From the NCBI RefSeq assembly GCF_936927845.1, contig NZ_CAKZHV010000025.1, positions 1 through 64,000 on the forward strand: DNA of 64,000 nt. The letters are read 5' to 3'. Under the pieces are notes generated by a model that did no database searches, was not told where the DNA came from, and worked only from the letters and a program-made list of their open reading frames with translations. A program made the translations under genes and the position numbers. This document shows positions 27,186 to 36,690 of this stretch, in pieces (the first letter of the stretch is position 1; each line of letters opens with the position of its first letter). This DNA is from an uncultured Sphingomonas sp. GTDB lineage: Bacteria; Pseudomonadota; Alphaproteobacteria; Sphingomonadales; Sphingomonadaceae.

Positions 27186-28520
27186 TCAGCGTGAGGCGAC
27201 CTGCACGCCCTTGCCCTTGACCCAGGCGGCGATCTGATCGCCCGCCTGCTGGCGCACGAAGCAACGCCCGCCCTTGACCCGGTAGCCGCGGCACATCCGC
27301 TCCGCATCCGCGCGTGCGAAGCCGCCGACCGACAGACGATAATAGGTCGCACCGCGTACCGACGCCGACATGCCAGCGGGCGTAAGCGCGGCAAAACCGG
27401 CGTAGCGCCGAGACGCCCGCGCCCATCCATCGCGCGCAACCGCGGCATTCTCGTACGCGCCGAGTTGAACGTACCAGTGACCAGGTGTGGGCGCCTTAAG
27501 TGCAGCAAACCGTTCCCCGCGCGGCTGAACGACCGGCTCGCCGCTGCGGACCTTGTAATTGCCGTCCGACCTGATGAGGCTGGCGAGCCGCACGAGCTCC
27601 GGCTTCGGCATGGCAACGGCAGGCGTCGCGACCTGCGCGACAGCGACCTCGCCGACGGCGGGCTGCGGTGCAGCCTCGGCGACCTGCGCCGGATCGGGCT
27701 GGCCCGGCATGAAGCGATCGACCGAATCGACCGCTGCCGCCCGCGTTGGCGCGACTGCCGCGTTGAGTGCAATCGCGACCGGCTGGCCGGTGTCCTCGAC
27801 CGGCGTGATGCCGAGCAGGCTGGCCACCTGCGCCGCGGACGAGGCCGGATGCGCAAACGTCGCCCATTCGATCATGCGTGCGTCGGCCTCGGTCGGGCTC
27901 ATGTCGACGCCGATCAGCGTCCGTGCCTCCTGCCAATGCCCGCCCAGCGCCATCGCAAGTGCGAGGTTCTGCCGCGTCTTCGCGTCCGCCCCCGGCGCGC
28001 GCGTCGCCGCCGTCAGCAGCTCGATCGCGGTGTTCGGGTCACCGGCAAGTGCGATCGCGAGTCCCCGGTCGGCTGTCGCGATCTCGCCCGCATGCGCGTC
28101 GAGCATCTGCCGCGCGGCGTCCCATTGCCCGAGCGCCGTCTGCGCGAGCGCGAGGTTCAACGCCGCCTTGGCGTTGGTCGGCTGGAGCGACAACACGTCG
28201 CCGTAAGTCGTGCGTGCCGCCTCGAAGCGCCCTGCGCGGAGGTACGCATTGGCGAGGATCATGCGATAGCCTGCGTCCGCCGGGCTGTTCAGCACCGCCG
28301 CTTCGGCATAGCGAACCGCCTTGTCCCACTTCTGCTTGCCGAGCAGTGCCGAGGCCTTGCGCGCGTAGCTCGCCGCCTTTTTGGGGTCGGTCCGCTGCGT
28401 CGCAACGGCAGGGTCGATCGCCTGCACCGCCATCAGACCACCGCTGCCCAGCAGGAACGCCGACAAGCCGATGCCGGCAAGCCTCTTGGCCGAAAGCCCG
28501 TTTGCAGAAACCGTCACCAT
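27186..28520 (-). CDS. TPR and SPOR domain envelope protein
   Basis: A 444-residue protein with one N-terminal hydrophobic segment (about 14-33; uncleaved anchor or signal), TPR-like helices (about 50-210) and, after a linker with Ala/Val/Pro, a C-terminal SPOR domain (about 360-430, 'WYVQLGAYENAAVARDGWARA'). SPOR domains bind denuded septal peptidoglycan. It is divergent from another SPOR protein, with 219 bp between. It likely works at cell division or wall remodelling. ATG 28520 is used; GTG 28532 is possible. Confidence 0.85.
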   Translation of the reverse strand: MVTVSANGLSAKRLAGIGLSAFLLGSGGLMAVQAIDPAVATQRTDPKKAASYARKASALLGKQKWDKAVRYAEAAVLNSPADAGYRMILANAYLRAGRFEAARTTYGDVLSLQPTNAKAALNLALAQTALGQWDAARQMLDAHAGEIATADRGLAIALAGDPNTAIELLTAATRAPGADAKTRQNLALAMALGGHWQEARTLIGVDMSPTEADARMIEWATFAHPASSAAQVASLLGITPVEDTGQPVAIALNAAVAPTRAAAVDSVDRFMPGQPDPAQVAEAAPQPAVGEVAVAQVATPAVAMPKPELVRLASLIRSDGNYKVRSGEPVVQPRGERFAALKAPTPGHWYVQLGAYENAAVARDGWARASRRYAGFAALTPAGMSASVRGATYYRLSVGGFARADAERMCRGYRVKGGRCFVRQQAGDQIAAWVKGKGVQVASR

Positions 28521-28739
28521 CGTCGTCCCCACCGCTTCGTCGCCTCGCGCGCGCCCGCTCGCGGACGCGCGGTGTTAAGTGCGGGCGGGCGGCATGCCGT
28601 TGGCGCGAACGCCCGCCTGTGTCGAAACGGGAATGCCAGCGCAGGCTCAACATACCGTTAACGTCGTCACCGTGGCTAAGCCACTTTCACCATCGCGCAG
28701 CCTCGGGCATGATGGGCGCGAGCTTTAGGGGCAGCGGTG

Positions 28740-29804
28740 ATGAAGACGCGTTTGGTGGTGCTGGCAGCGGCGATGATGGCGGCAACCCCCGCGCTCGCCG
28801 ACGTGAAGTCTGGCGTAGAAGCGTGGAGCCGTGGTGACTATTCCGCCGCCGTTGCGCAGTGGCGCGCTCCCGCCGTCGCCGGTGACGCCGACGCGCAATT
28901 CAATTTGGGCCAGGCCTACAAACTGGGTCGCGGCGTTCCCGCCGATCAGACGCAGGCGACCGAGTGGTTCCGCAAGGCGGCGGCGCAGAACCACCCGCAA
29001 GCGACCGACAATTACGCGCTGTCGCTGTTCCAGGAAGGCAAAAAGGCCGAAGCATTGCCGTGGCTGGAGAAATCGGCGGCGCGCGACGAAAAGCGTACCG
29101 AACTCGTGCTCGGCACGATGTTGTTCAACGGCGACGGCGTGCCGCGCGACTGGACCCGCGCCTACGCGCTCGTCACCCGCTCGTCGCAGCAGGGGCTGCC
29201 GCAGGGTTCGCAGACGCTGGCGCAGATGGACAAATACATTCCCGAGGAACAGCGCCGCCAGGGGATCGCCCTCGCGCAAGAGATCGAGACGCGTGCGCGC
29301 TCGGCCGCGGCCGCTCCCGCGACGGCGGTTGCCTCGGCGGAGCCTGGCGCGCGTCCGGTGCCGGCGCCGTCGCGCCCGGTGCCTGCGACGACGCGTCCCG
29401 GCGCATCCTACACGCAACCGGGCCGCGCGGAGCACGCAGAACGTCCCGAGCGGCGTGAGCAACCTGATCAGCGCGAGCGCAAGGAGCCGTCAACAGGCAC
29501 CGCCCCGACCACCCCCGCGCGCTCTGTAGCAGAGCGCACCGCGGTGCCGAAGCCAGCCCCGGTGCCTGTCCGCACTCCGCCTAAGGCAAGCGGCGGCGCG
29601 TATCGCATCCAGCTCGGTGCTTTCGCCGAGGACGGCAACGCGCGTACCTTGTGGTCGCGCGTTGGCGCGCGCGTTGGCGGAACCCCCAGCTTTGCGCGCA
29701 GCGGCGGGATCACGCGCCTTCAGGTGAGCGGCTTCGCAAGCAAGGCGGACGCCCAGCGCGCCTGCATGCGTGCCGGCAGCGGCTGCGTCGTGTTGCCGCG
29801 CTGA
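28740..29804 (+). CDS. Sel1-repeat and SPOR domain protein
   Basis: A 354-residue exported protein: signal peptide ending PALA near residue 20, about four Sel1-type repeats (25-170, e.g. 'DADAQFNLGQAYKLGRGVPAD'), a Pro/Arg/Glu-rich linker (about 190-275) and a C-terminal SPOR domain ('YRIQLGAFAEDGNARTLW') to the end. It should bind septal peptidoglycan in the periplasm. Divergent from the TPR/SPOR gene, so the two may form one regulatory unit. Confidence 0.85.
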   Translation: MKTRLVVLAAAMMAATPALADVKSGVEAWSRGDYSAAVAQWRAPAVAGDADAQFNLGQAYKLGRGVPADQTQATEWFRKAAAQNHPQATDNYALSLFQEGKKAEALPWLEKSAARDEKRTELVLGTMLFNGDGVPRDWTRAYALVTRSSQQGLPQGSQTLAQMDKYIPEEQRRQGIALAQEIETRARSAAAAPATAVASAEPGARPVPAPSRPVPATTRPGASYTQPGRAEHAERPERREQPDQRERKEPSTGTAPTTPARSVAERTAVPKPAPVPVRTPPKASGGAYRIQLGAFAEDGNARTLWSRVGARVGGTPSFARSGGITRLQVSGFASKADAQRACMRAGSGCVVLPR

Positions 29805-30155
29805 GGCAAGACCGTCTGCGCCAGTGCGGTCACGATGACGTGAACTACGCGGCGTGACCCCGCCCGATCACGCCTTCCGTCATCCCCGCTGTGATCTGGG
29901 ATCCCGCTTGCTACTGGTCTCGGTCATAGCGCGGATGCGGGATAAAGTCAGGGTGGACGCCACCGCCAGTGACCCAAACTACGCCCTCGCCTCATCCACT
30001 GCTGTCCTCCACGCCGTTTCCATGTCTACACCGCTCGATCGCGCATGGACGCGCGCGCGCCCATGCGCCCGTGTGACGCGTGACGTTCGTGACCTTCCAC
30101 CGGCTTGGCGCGGCCGGCGCTTGCGCCTAGAACTAGCGCCAAAGGAGCCGTTCGC
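29805..30155. other. 350-bp intergenic region with a decayed palindromic repeat
   Basis: No gene. It contains ATCCCGC (29901-29907) and GCGGGAT (29937-29943), with an outer CGTCATCCCCGC-like start, the look of a degraded alphaproteobacterial repetitive palindrome. The last 60 nt, ending AAAGGAG, hold the ribosome binding site of the next gene. Confidence 0.45.
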
Positions 30156-31388
30156 ATGACCGCCACCCTCGCCACTCGCACCGACTGGAGCGCGCTCGGC
30201 GCCGAACAGCTCGCCGACACGATTGCGCTGCGCCGCGCAATCCACGCCGAGCCCGAGGTCGGCCTCCATTGCCCGCGCACCACCGAGAAGGCGAAAGCCG
30301 CGCTCGCCAGCCTCCCGCTGGAAATTCACGACAGCACCTCGACTACCGGCTTTGTCGCAATCCTGCGCGGCGGTCGCGCGGGAGGCGCGGGGTCCAATGG
30401 ACGCACCGTGCTGCTGCGCGGCGATATGGACGCGCTGCCGATGACGGAAGAAACCGGCCTCCCCTTCGCCTCCACCATCCCCGGCGCGATGCACGCCTGC
30501 GGCCACGATGCGCATACTGCGATGCTTGCTGGCGCCGCCAAGTCCTTGTGCGCGCGCCGGGACAAGCTGTCGGGAACGATCGTGTTCATGTTCCAGCCCG
30601 GCGAAGAAGGGCATCACGGCGCCCGCCGGATGATCGAGGACGGGCTCCTCGACGTCGCCCGGCCCGAGGCTGCGTTCGCGCTCCACATCTCGCCCAACGC
30701 GCCCGCCGGCGTGTTCGTCAGCCGCGAGGGCGCGCTGCTCGCCTCGACCGACACGGTGCTCGCAACGATCAAGGGACGCGGCGGCCACGCCGCGATGCCG
30801 CACGAATGCGTCGATCCGATCCCCGTCGCCTGCGCAATCGTAACCGCGCTCCAGAACCATGTCGCGCGCCGCGTGCCCGTCGCCGACCCGGCCGTGCTAA
30901 CGATCACGCAAATTCACGCCGGTTCCTCGCACAACATCATCCCCGGTGAGGTCAAGCTGATGGGCACGCTGCGCACGCTCTCGCCCGCCACGCGCGAGGC
31001 GATGCGCGCCGCCTTTGCCCGTATTTGCGAGAACGTTGCCGCCGCGCACGATTGCACCGCCGAGGTCGGACTGGAGGAAGGCTATCCCGTCACGATGAAC
31101 GACTCGCGCGCCACCGGGCTGATGCGCAGCCTCGCCGGCGAGATCAGCGGCGATGGCGGCTGGTCGGTGATGCCCGCACCGATGATGGGCGGAGAGGATT
31201 TCTCCTACGTCCTGCGCGAAATACCCGGCGCGATGGCGTTCATCGGTGTCGCACCCGAAGGAACCGACCCGCGCACCAATCCGCCGCTGCACAACACGCG
31301 CATGACGATCGACGAGTCGGTAATGGCGAAGGGCATCGCGATGCACTGTGCGCTTGCTGAGCGTTTCTTGGAGAATGGTCTCGACTGA
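30156..31388 (+). CDS. M20 family amidohydrolase (hippurate hydrolase-like)
   Basis: A 410-residue metallohydrolase. 'RRAIHAEPEVGLH' at the start, 'LLRGDMDALPMTEETGL' near 87, 'HACGHDAHTAM' near 110, 'FQPGEEG' near 148, and a C-terminal 'GGEDFSYVL' give all metal and catalytic residues of the M20D group, which cleaves N-acyl amino acids. AAGGAG lies 8 nt before ATG 30156. The stop overlaps the heme oxygenase gene by 14 nt. Confidence 0.9.
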   Translation: MTATLATRTDWSALGAEQLADTIALRRAIHAEPEVGLHCPRTTEKAKAALASLPLEIHDSTSTTGFVAILRGGRAGGAGSNGRTVLLRGDMDALPMTEETGLPFASTIPGAMHACGHDAHTAMLAGAAKSLCARRDKLSGTIVFMFQPGEEGHHGARRMIEDGLLDVARPEAAFALHISPNAPAGVFVSREGALLASTDTVLATIKGRGGHAAMPHECVDPIPVACAIVTALQNHVARRVPVADPAVLTITQIHAGSSHNIIPGEVKLMGTLRTLSPATREAMRAAFARICENVAAAHDCTAEVGLEEGYPVTMNDSRATGLMRSLAGEISGDGGWSVMPAPMMGGEDFSYVLREIPGAMAFIGVAPEGTDPRTNPPLHNTRMTIDESVMAKGIAMHCALAERFLENGLD

Positions 31389-31932
31389 CACGACCTCTGC
31401 GGTAACACGGCTGCGTACCGCCACCCGCGCTTCGCACGATCTGGTGGACGCAGCGTTCGGCAACTTCGATCTGACCGATCGCGCTGCCTATCGCCGCTTC
31501 CTCGTCGCGCACGCCCGCGCGCTGCCTACGGCGGAAACTGCAATCGCCGCGCTTCCGTTCGCGCGCACGCTCCCGCCGCGCACGGCGCTACTCGCGCGCG
31601 ACCTCGCCGATCTGGGTGAAGACATGCCGCCTCGGCTGCAACTTGGGTACCTTGACGAAGCCGGTTCGTGGGGCGCGCTCTACGTAGTCGAAGGATCGCG
31701 ACTCGGCGGTGTCATGCTCGCGCGCTCGGTTGGCACCGATCTGCCGTCACGCTATCTCGCTGCCGCGCACGCCCCCGGACAATGGCGTGCGATCCGCGAG
31801 GCGATCGACACCGCGGGCGCGCATGCCTCGCCCGACTGGCATGACGCACTGCTCGCCGGCGCTGCGGCGACGTTCGAGCTCTATGCCAAGGCCGCCCAAG
31901 TGACCCAACCCGCGCTGGTTTCCCCGCGCTGA
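31375..31932 (+). CDS. bphO: biliverdin-producing heme oxygenase
   Basis: A 185-residue heme oxygenase of the bacterial BphO/HemO type: 'LRTATRASHDLVDAAFG' near 13 provides the proximal His (H21), and 'LGYLDEAGSWGALYVVEGSRLGG' holds the Gly-rich distal helix near 100-120. It opens heme to biliverdin, the chromophore of the phytochrome encoded convergently 19 bp away. The upstream gene reads into it. ATG 31375 has a nearby GGAG that is close (1-2 nt), so the exact start is uncertain. Confidence 0.85.
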   Translation: MVSTDTTSAVTRLRTATRASHDLVDAAFGNFDLTDRAAYRRFLVAHARALPTAETAIAALPFARTLPPRTALLARDLADLGEDMPPRLQLGYLDEAGSWGALYVVEGSRLGGVMLARSVGTDLPSRYLAAAHAPGQWRAIREAIDTAGAHASPDWHDALLAGAAATFELYAKAAQVTQPALVSPR

Positions 31933-31951
31933 GCAGTTAGCGACCCCGCGA

Positions 31952-34093
31952 TCAATCTTCCTCGATCGGCGCGGTCAGCACCGCGCGGAGGCCCGGCTGA
32001 TTGTCCTGATATTCGACCTCGCCGCCGATCCGCTGCACCACTGCGCTCATCATCCGGCTGCCAAACCCGACATTGTCGCCCTGCTTGCCGCGGCCCTGAT
32101 CGGCAACGATCAGCCGCAGCTTGTTACGATGCTGCTCCAGTACGATGTCGATCGGCCCGGGATTCTCGGCGGTATAAGCGTATTTGGTTGCGTTGGTGAT
32201 CAACTCGGCCGCGATCAGCCCCACGTTCACCGCGCGGTCGGTCGGGATCAGCACCGGCGCCAGCTCCGCCGACAGCCGATTGCCCCAGTCGCGACCCAGC
32301 GACGTGCGCATGTCGTCCAGCAGTTCGCCTAGGTAGCGGGACAGGTCGATCGTCGCGATCTGATCGTCGCGGTAGAGCCGGCGGTGGACGAGCGCGACCG
32401 CCGACAGCCGCGAACGCGCTTCCTGCAACTGATCCGCTACCTCGCCCGGTCCGGCCGCACGCGCCTGGAGCATCAGGAACGATGCAACGAGTTGCAGGCT
32501 GTTCTGCACGCGGTGATCGACCTCGCGCATCAGCAGATCCTTCTGACCCAGCGCCGCGTCCTTCTCCGCGATCGCGCGACCCAGGTCGCTGTTGACCCGG
32601 CGTAGCTCGTCAAGCAGCCCCGCCTCGCGCAGCATCCGCCGCAGCCGCTGCGCCGCGTCGACCTGCTCGAGTGTCCAGCGCCGTGCGCGCCCACGTACCG
32701 TCTGCGTCCAACTCTCGAACGAGGAACGCGGCGTCAGCGCGGCTTTGGGATCGTGCTGCACCGCTTTGTGCGGATTGCCCGCCCATTCGACCTGCTCGAT
32801 GTGTTCCACGCGCAACCAAAGCAGCGTCAGGCGCTGCTGCGGCAGACTGATCGAGAGAACGCCGGTAAACGGCGCCAGCAGGTTCGCCTCGCTCCAGTCG
32901 GCGCTCAGTTCGCGTGTCAAAAACACGCCGGCATCGTCGCGCTTGCCCAGCCACTCGCCCAGCAGCCGCAGCTTGTCGTTGGTCGGGCAGAAGCCGGTCG
33001 TCTCGATCCGCTCGCCGAGGACCGCGAAGCCGTCCGCCCCCATCATGCGGCGCATGTCCTCGCGCCGCCGCGCCAGCACGCGCTCGATCCGCTCGTCCCC
33101 GAACAGCGCAGGGAGCAACGTGTCTTCCTCGGTCCGAAGCGCCAGCCGCTCGCGGTAGCTCTCGGCTTCCTCCTTGGCGGTGATCTGCCGCGACAAGCCG
33201 CCCGCCAATGCCGCCGCCACCGTTCGCACGTCGCGCGAAAGCTGCTTGGGCGCGTGATGGTGACACGCGATCAATCCCCACAGCATCCCGTCCTTCACGA
33301 TCGAGATCGACGCAGAGGCACCCACTTCCATGTTGCGGAGGTATTGCAGGTGGATCGGCGACACGCTGCGGATCGCGACGTCGCTCAGGTCAATGCCAGA
33401 GAACGCCGCCGGACGGATCGGCTGCGGATCGTAGTCGATCGTCGGGATCACGCGGGTTCGATTGCGCACGTACAGCGCGCGTGCCTGGCGCGGGATATCA
33501 CTGGCAGGAAAATGGTGGTTGAGAAAGGTGTCGAGCGATGGGTCGCGATCCTCGGCGACGACGTAGCCCGCCTCGTCATCGAGGAAGCGGTACACCATCA
33601 CGCGATCGAACCCGGTCAGCGCACGGAACGCAATCGCGGCACGCTCGCACAATGCCTTAAGCGTCGCGGTCCGCTCGAACCCGCTCGCGGTTGCATCGAG
33701 CCAACCGAGCGTTTCCGCAGCGCTTCTCGCATCCGGGTCGGCCGGCTCAAGCTCGGCGATAAGATACGCGCCCGAGCGGTGAAAGGCGACATCGTGCCCG
33801 GCGACGACGCCGCCGATCACCGTCCCGCCCGGCCCTGCCACCGAACGCGCCAGCACGCCCGCCACGTCAATGCCGAGCAGGTCGGACAGCGAGCGGCCGA
33901 GCCAGTCGGGGGCAAGCTGGCGTTCAATGTGGCCTGCGCCGGCGACAACCGTCAACGTTTTGGGCTCGGCGATCAGCAGCAGGCCGTGGGGCTGGACCGC
34001 GCCCGGAATGTGGATCGGCTCACGGTCGCACGCCGTCAGATCGAGCTGAACCGACGCAGCCATCCCCCGCGCTGCCACTCCATCGCCTGCCAA
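31952..34093 (-). CDS. bphP: bacteriophytochrome histidine kinase (HWE/HisKA_2 type)
   Basis: A 713-residue photoreceptor: N-terminal Cys22 (LTACDREPIH), which binds biliverdin; PAS (about 30-115); GAF with PASDIPRQARALY near 200; and 'PIHLQYLRNM' near 245; PHY (about 320-490); then a kinase with REVDHRVQNSLQ (H-box, near 533) and an N-box AAELITNATKY, so the HisKA_2/HWE class, not classic HisKA. The TTG start at 34093 has AGGAG 6 nt upstream; ATG 34063 is the alternative. It senses red/far-red light, with no partner response regulator adjacent. Confidence 0.92.
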   Translation of the reverse strand: MAGDGVAARGMAASVQLDLTACDREPIHIPGAVQPHGLLLIAEPKTLTVVAGAGHIERQLAPDWLGRSLSDLLGIDVAGVLARSVAGPGGTVIGGVVAGHDVAFHRSGAYLIAELEPADPDARSAAETLGWLDATASGFERTATLKALCERAAIAFRALTGFDRVMVYRFLDDEAGYVVAEDRDPSLDTFLNHHFPASDIPRQARALYVRNRTRVIPTIDYDPQPIRPAAFSGIDLSDVAIRSVSPIHLQYLRNMEVGASASISIVKDGMLWGLIACHHHAPKQLSRDVRTVAAALAGGLSRQITAKEEAESYRERLALRTEEDTLLPALFGDERIERVLARRREDMRRMMGADGFAVLGERIETTGFCPTNDKLRLLGEWLGKRDDAGVFLTRELSADWSEANLLAPFTGVLSISLPQQRLTLLWLRVEHIEQVEWAGNPHKAVQHDPKAALTPRSSFESWTQTVRGRARRWTLEQVDAAQRLRRMLREAGLLDELRRVNSDLGRAIAEKDAALGQKDLLMREVDHRVQNSLQLVASFLMLQARAAGPGEVADQLQEARSRLSAVALVHRRLYRDDQIATIDLSRYLGELLDDMRTSLGRDWGNRLSAELAPVLIPTDRAVNVGLIAAELITNATKYAYTAENPGPIDIVLEQHRNKLRLIVADQGRGKQGDNVGFGSRMMSAVVQRIGGEVEYQDNQPGLRAVLTAPIEED

Positions 34094-34183
34094 ACGCCGC
34101 TCCTGTACTCACTTTGTCCTTGTCCTAGAGCAAAGCGAGGCGCCTGCGCTAGTGCCCGAACAAGGCGGGCGTCCCGATTTACG

Positions 34184-35179
34184 CTACCGGACAGCATCGG
34201 TGACGCGCGCCATCATCGTGGCGAGCCGCGCTTCGATGATCGACTCGGCCTCGGCAATGATGCGGTCGACCAAGTCGCTGACGGTCGGCACGTCGTGGAT
34301 CAGCCCCTGGACCATGCCGGCCGACCAGATACCGTCGTCGGTGTCGCCGCGCTCCATCGCCGCGACGCCGCGCCTGCCCGCGACCAGATGCTGCACGTCG
34401 GCGAATTCGGCGCCACCCGCGCGCTCGATCGCGACCACTTCCTCGCTGACCTTGTTCTTCATGACGCGGGCGGTGTTGTGGAGGGTGCGAAAGATCAGGT
34501 CGGTCTGCCGCTCGTCGTTGGCGACCATGCGCTCCTTGAACGTATCGGGTATCTGCGCCTCCTGCGTCACGCAGAAGCGCGTTCCCATGTTGATGCCGTC
34601 GGCACCGAGCGCGAGCGCCGCGACCAGCCCGCGCCCATCGGCGAAGCCCCCGCTCGCCAGCATCGGCACGCGTACCTTGTCGGCGGCGGCAGGGATCAGG
34701 ATCAGCCCGGGAATATCGTCCTCACCCGGATGCCCGGCGCATTCGAAGCCGTCGATCGAGATCGCGTCCGCGCCCATCCGCTCGGCCGATAGCGCGTGCC
34801 GGACCGCGGTGCATTTGTGGATCACCTTGACCCCGTGCGCCTTGAAATCGTCAATATGCTCCTGCGGCTTGTACCCGGCGGTCTCGACGATCTTGACCCC
34901 GCCCTCGATGATCGCGCGGCGATATTCGGCGTAGGGCGGCGGGTTGATCGTCGGCAGGATGGTCAGGTTCACGCCGAACGGCTTGTCGGTCAGGTCGCGC
35001 GTGCGGCGGATTTCCTCGGCGAGCGCCTCGGGCGTCGGTTGCGTCAGCGCGGTCACGAACCCGAGCGCGCCAGCGTTCGCGACCGCGGCGACCAGATGCG
35101 CCTTGCCGACCCATTGCATCCCGCCCTGCGCGATCGGATGTTCGATCCCGAACGCCTCGGTGAACCGCGTCTTGAGCAT
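34184..35179 (-). CDS. nitronate monooxygenase family flavoprotein
   Basis: A 331-residue FMN protein of the 2-nitropropane dioxygenase/NMO family: 'IEHPIAQGGMQWVG' near 12, 'ANAGALGFVTAL' near 35, 'GADAISIDGFECAGHPGED' near 136 and 'LASGGFADGRGLVAALALGADG' near 173, with the catalytic-region His of 'CAGHPG'. Substrates of such proteins range from nitronates to unsaturated acyl-CoA reductase-like reactions. GGGGAG is upstream of ATG 35179. It lies beside the acyl-CoA genes. Confidence 0.85.
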   Translation of the reverse strand: MLKTRFTEAFGIEHPIAQGGMQWVGKAHLVAAVANAGALGFVTALTQPTPEALAEEIRRTRDLTDKPFGVNLTILPTINPPPYAEYRRAIIEGGVKIVETAGYKPQEHIDDFKAHGVKVIHKCTAVRHALSAERMGADAISIDGFECAGHPGEDDIPGLILIPAAADKVRVPMLASGGFADGRGLVAALALGADGINMGTRFCVTQEAQIPDTFKERMVANDERQTDLIFRTLHNTARVMKNKVSEEVVAIERAGGAEFADVQHLVAGRRGVAAMERGDTDDGIWSAGMVQGLIHDVPTVSDLVDRIIAEAESIIEARLATMMARVTDAVR

Positions 35180-35247
35180 CGTCCCTCTCCCCTTCGATGG
35201 TTTTCGTGTCCAATGATCGTGCCCGCGCCAACTTCGCGCGTAGCAGC

Positions 35248-36609
35248 CTAGCCCAGTGCCTGTGCGCCCGAGCGCGGGCGGATCTGCGACTGCGCGCGAT
35301 AGTCGACGTCGGACCAGTCGAGCGCCGACAATTCGACGCGCCGCGGGCCCATGTAGCCGAACAGGAACGCACCCACCTTGCGCATCTGGATCTCCTCCGC
35401 ACCTTCGGTGATGCGGTAGCGGCGGTGGTGGCGATAGATGTGCTCGAACGGCTTGTGGCGCGAATAGCCGATCCCGCCGTGCACCTGCATCGCGCGGTCG
35501 GCGGCGTCGCACACCAGCCGGTTCGCCCAATAGTTGCACATGCTGACCTTGTCCGACAGCCGGCGCTCGACCTCGGCGTGCGGCATGGCGTCCATGTCCG
35601 CGGCGGTTTTGCGGATCAGCAGCCGCAGCATCTCGATCTGCGTCGCGAGTTCGACCAGTGGAAACTGGATCGCCTGATTGCGCGCCAGCTCCTCGCCGAA
35701 GGGCTTGCGCGCGCGGGCGTAGCGGATCGATTCCTCGACGCAGTAGCTCGCCGCGCCCAGACTCGACGCCGCCTGCCTGATCCGGTTCTCGTGCACGAAA
35801 CTCTGCGCGAGCGGCAGGCCGTTCTCTGGTTCGCCGAACAACGCGCTGTCGGGCACCCAGACTTGGTCGAAGCGGACCCGCGGGTGGTCGGTCGGCATGT
35901 TGAAGGTCCAGAGATATTCTTCGATCTTCACGCCTACGCTATCGACGGGGACCAGGAAGCAACTGATCCCGCGCGCCGCGCCGTCCTCACCGCTCGTCCG
36001 CGCGAACAGGGCGCAGTGGGTGGCGGCATGCATCCCGGTCGTCCACATCTTCTCACCGGTCAGCACCCAGCCGGGCACGCCATCGCGGGCCTCGCGGCGC
36101 GCGCGCGTCTCCATATGCGTCGCGTCCGATCCGTGTTTCGGCTCGGTCAGTCCGAAGGTGATGCGGCGCGTGCCGTCGAACATGCCCGAAATGAACTCCG
36201 CCTTCTGTGCGGGCGTGCCGTAATCGTCGAACATGCGCGCGAACGGGTTGTTGGCGACGATCGAATGTTCGGTCTGCAGGTCGTTGTGGAGGCCGAGGCC
36301 CTTGGCGGCGAGATATTCGCGGATTACGCACATCCAAAGGTTCGAGCCGCCCTGCCCGCCGAATTTCGGGTCCATCGCGAAGCGCAGGAACCCCGCCGCG
36401 TCCGCGCGCCGCCGCGCCTCGACGAGCAGCGCCTCCCATTCGGGACGCGGCAGTCCGTCGCGCTCGAAATCGGTTCGCACATATTCGCGGCGATGATCGA
36501 AGAAGCGGACATTTTCGTCGGCCTGCTCGAGTGGCCTGATCTCGGCTTCGATGAAGGCATCCAGCTCGCCCAGATAGTCGCGCAACGTGGCCGGCAGATC
36601 GAAGTCCAT
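35248..36609 (-). CDS. acyl-CoA dehydrogenase (LvaC-like)
   Basis: A 453-residue FAD protein. 'GLTEPKHGSDATHMET' near 155, 'GEKMWTTGMHAATH' near 180 and a C-terminal 'HGGIGYSRHKPFEHIYRHHRRYRITEGAEEIQ' (Arg and Glu region) are ACAD motifs. It is divergent from an APH-type kinase and a DUF6285 gene. That trio matches the LvaA/LvaB/LvaC arrangement, in which the dehydrogenase-like protein handles a phosphorylated 4-hydroxyacyl-CoA. Catalytic base was not placed precisely. Confidence 0.85.
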   Translation of the reverse strand: MDFDLPATLRDYLGELDAFIEAEIRPLEQADENVRFFDHRREYVRTDFERDGLPRPEWEALLVEARRRADAAGFLRFAMDPKFGGQGGSNLWMCVIREYLAAKGLGLHNDLQTEHSIVANNPFARMFDDYGTPAQKAEFISGMFDGTRRITFGLTEPKHGSDATHMETRARREARDGVPGWVLTGEKMWTTGMHAATHCALFARTSGEDGAARGISCFLVPVDSVGVKIEEYLWTFNMPTDHPRVRFDQVWVPDSALFGEPENGLPLAQSFVHENRIRQAASSLGAASYCVEESIRYARARKPFGEELARNQAIQFPLVELATQIEMLRLLIRKTAADMDAMPHAEVERRLSDKVSMCNYWANRLVCDAADRAMQVHGGIGYSRHKPFEHIYRHHRRYRITEGAEEIQMRKVGAFLFGYMGPRRVELSALDWSDVDYRAQSQIRPRSGAQALG

Positions 36610-36690
36610 CGCCCTCTCCCGAATTAAGTCGAGTCTTTTAACTTGCGTAGCGCGTGTCCGCGGGTTTTACATCCCCTTACGGGAGCACGG

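Noticed and set aside
30001..30100. CpG-rich run with alternating GC/CG as a possible recombination site
   Set aside because: Plain low-complexity high-GC sequence before the amidohydrolase; no repeats or att core.
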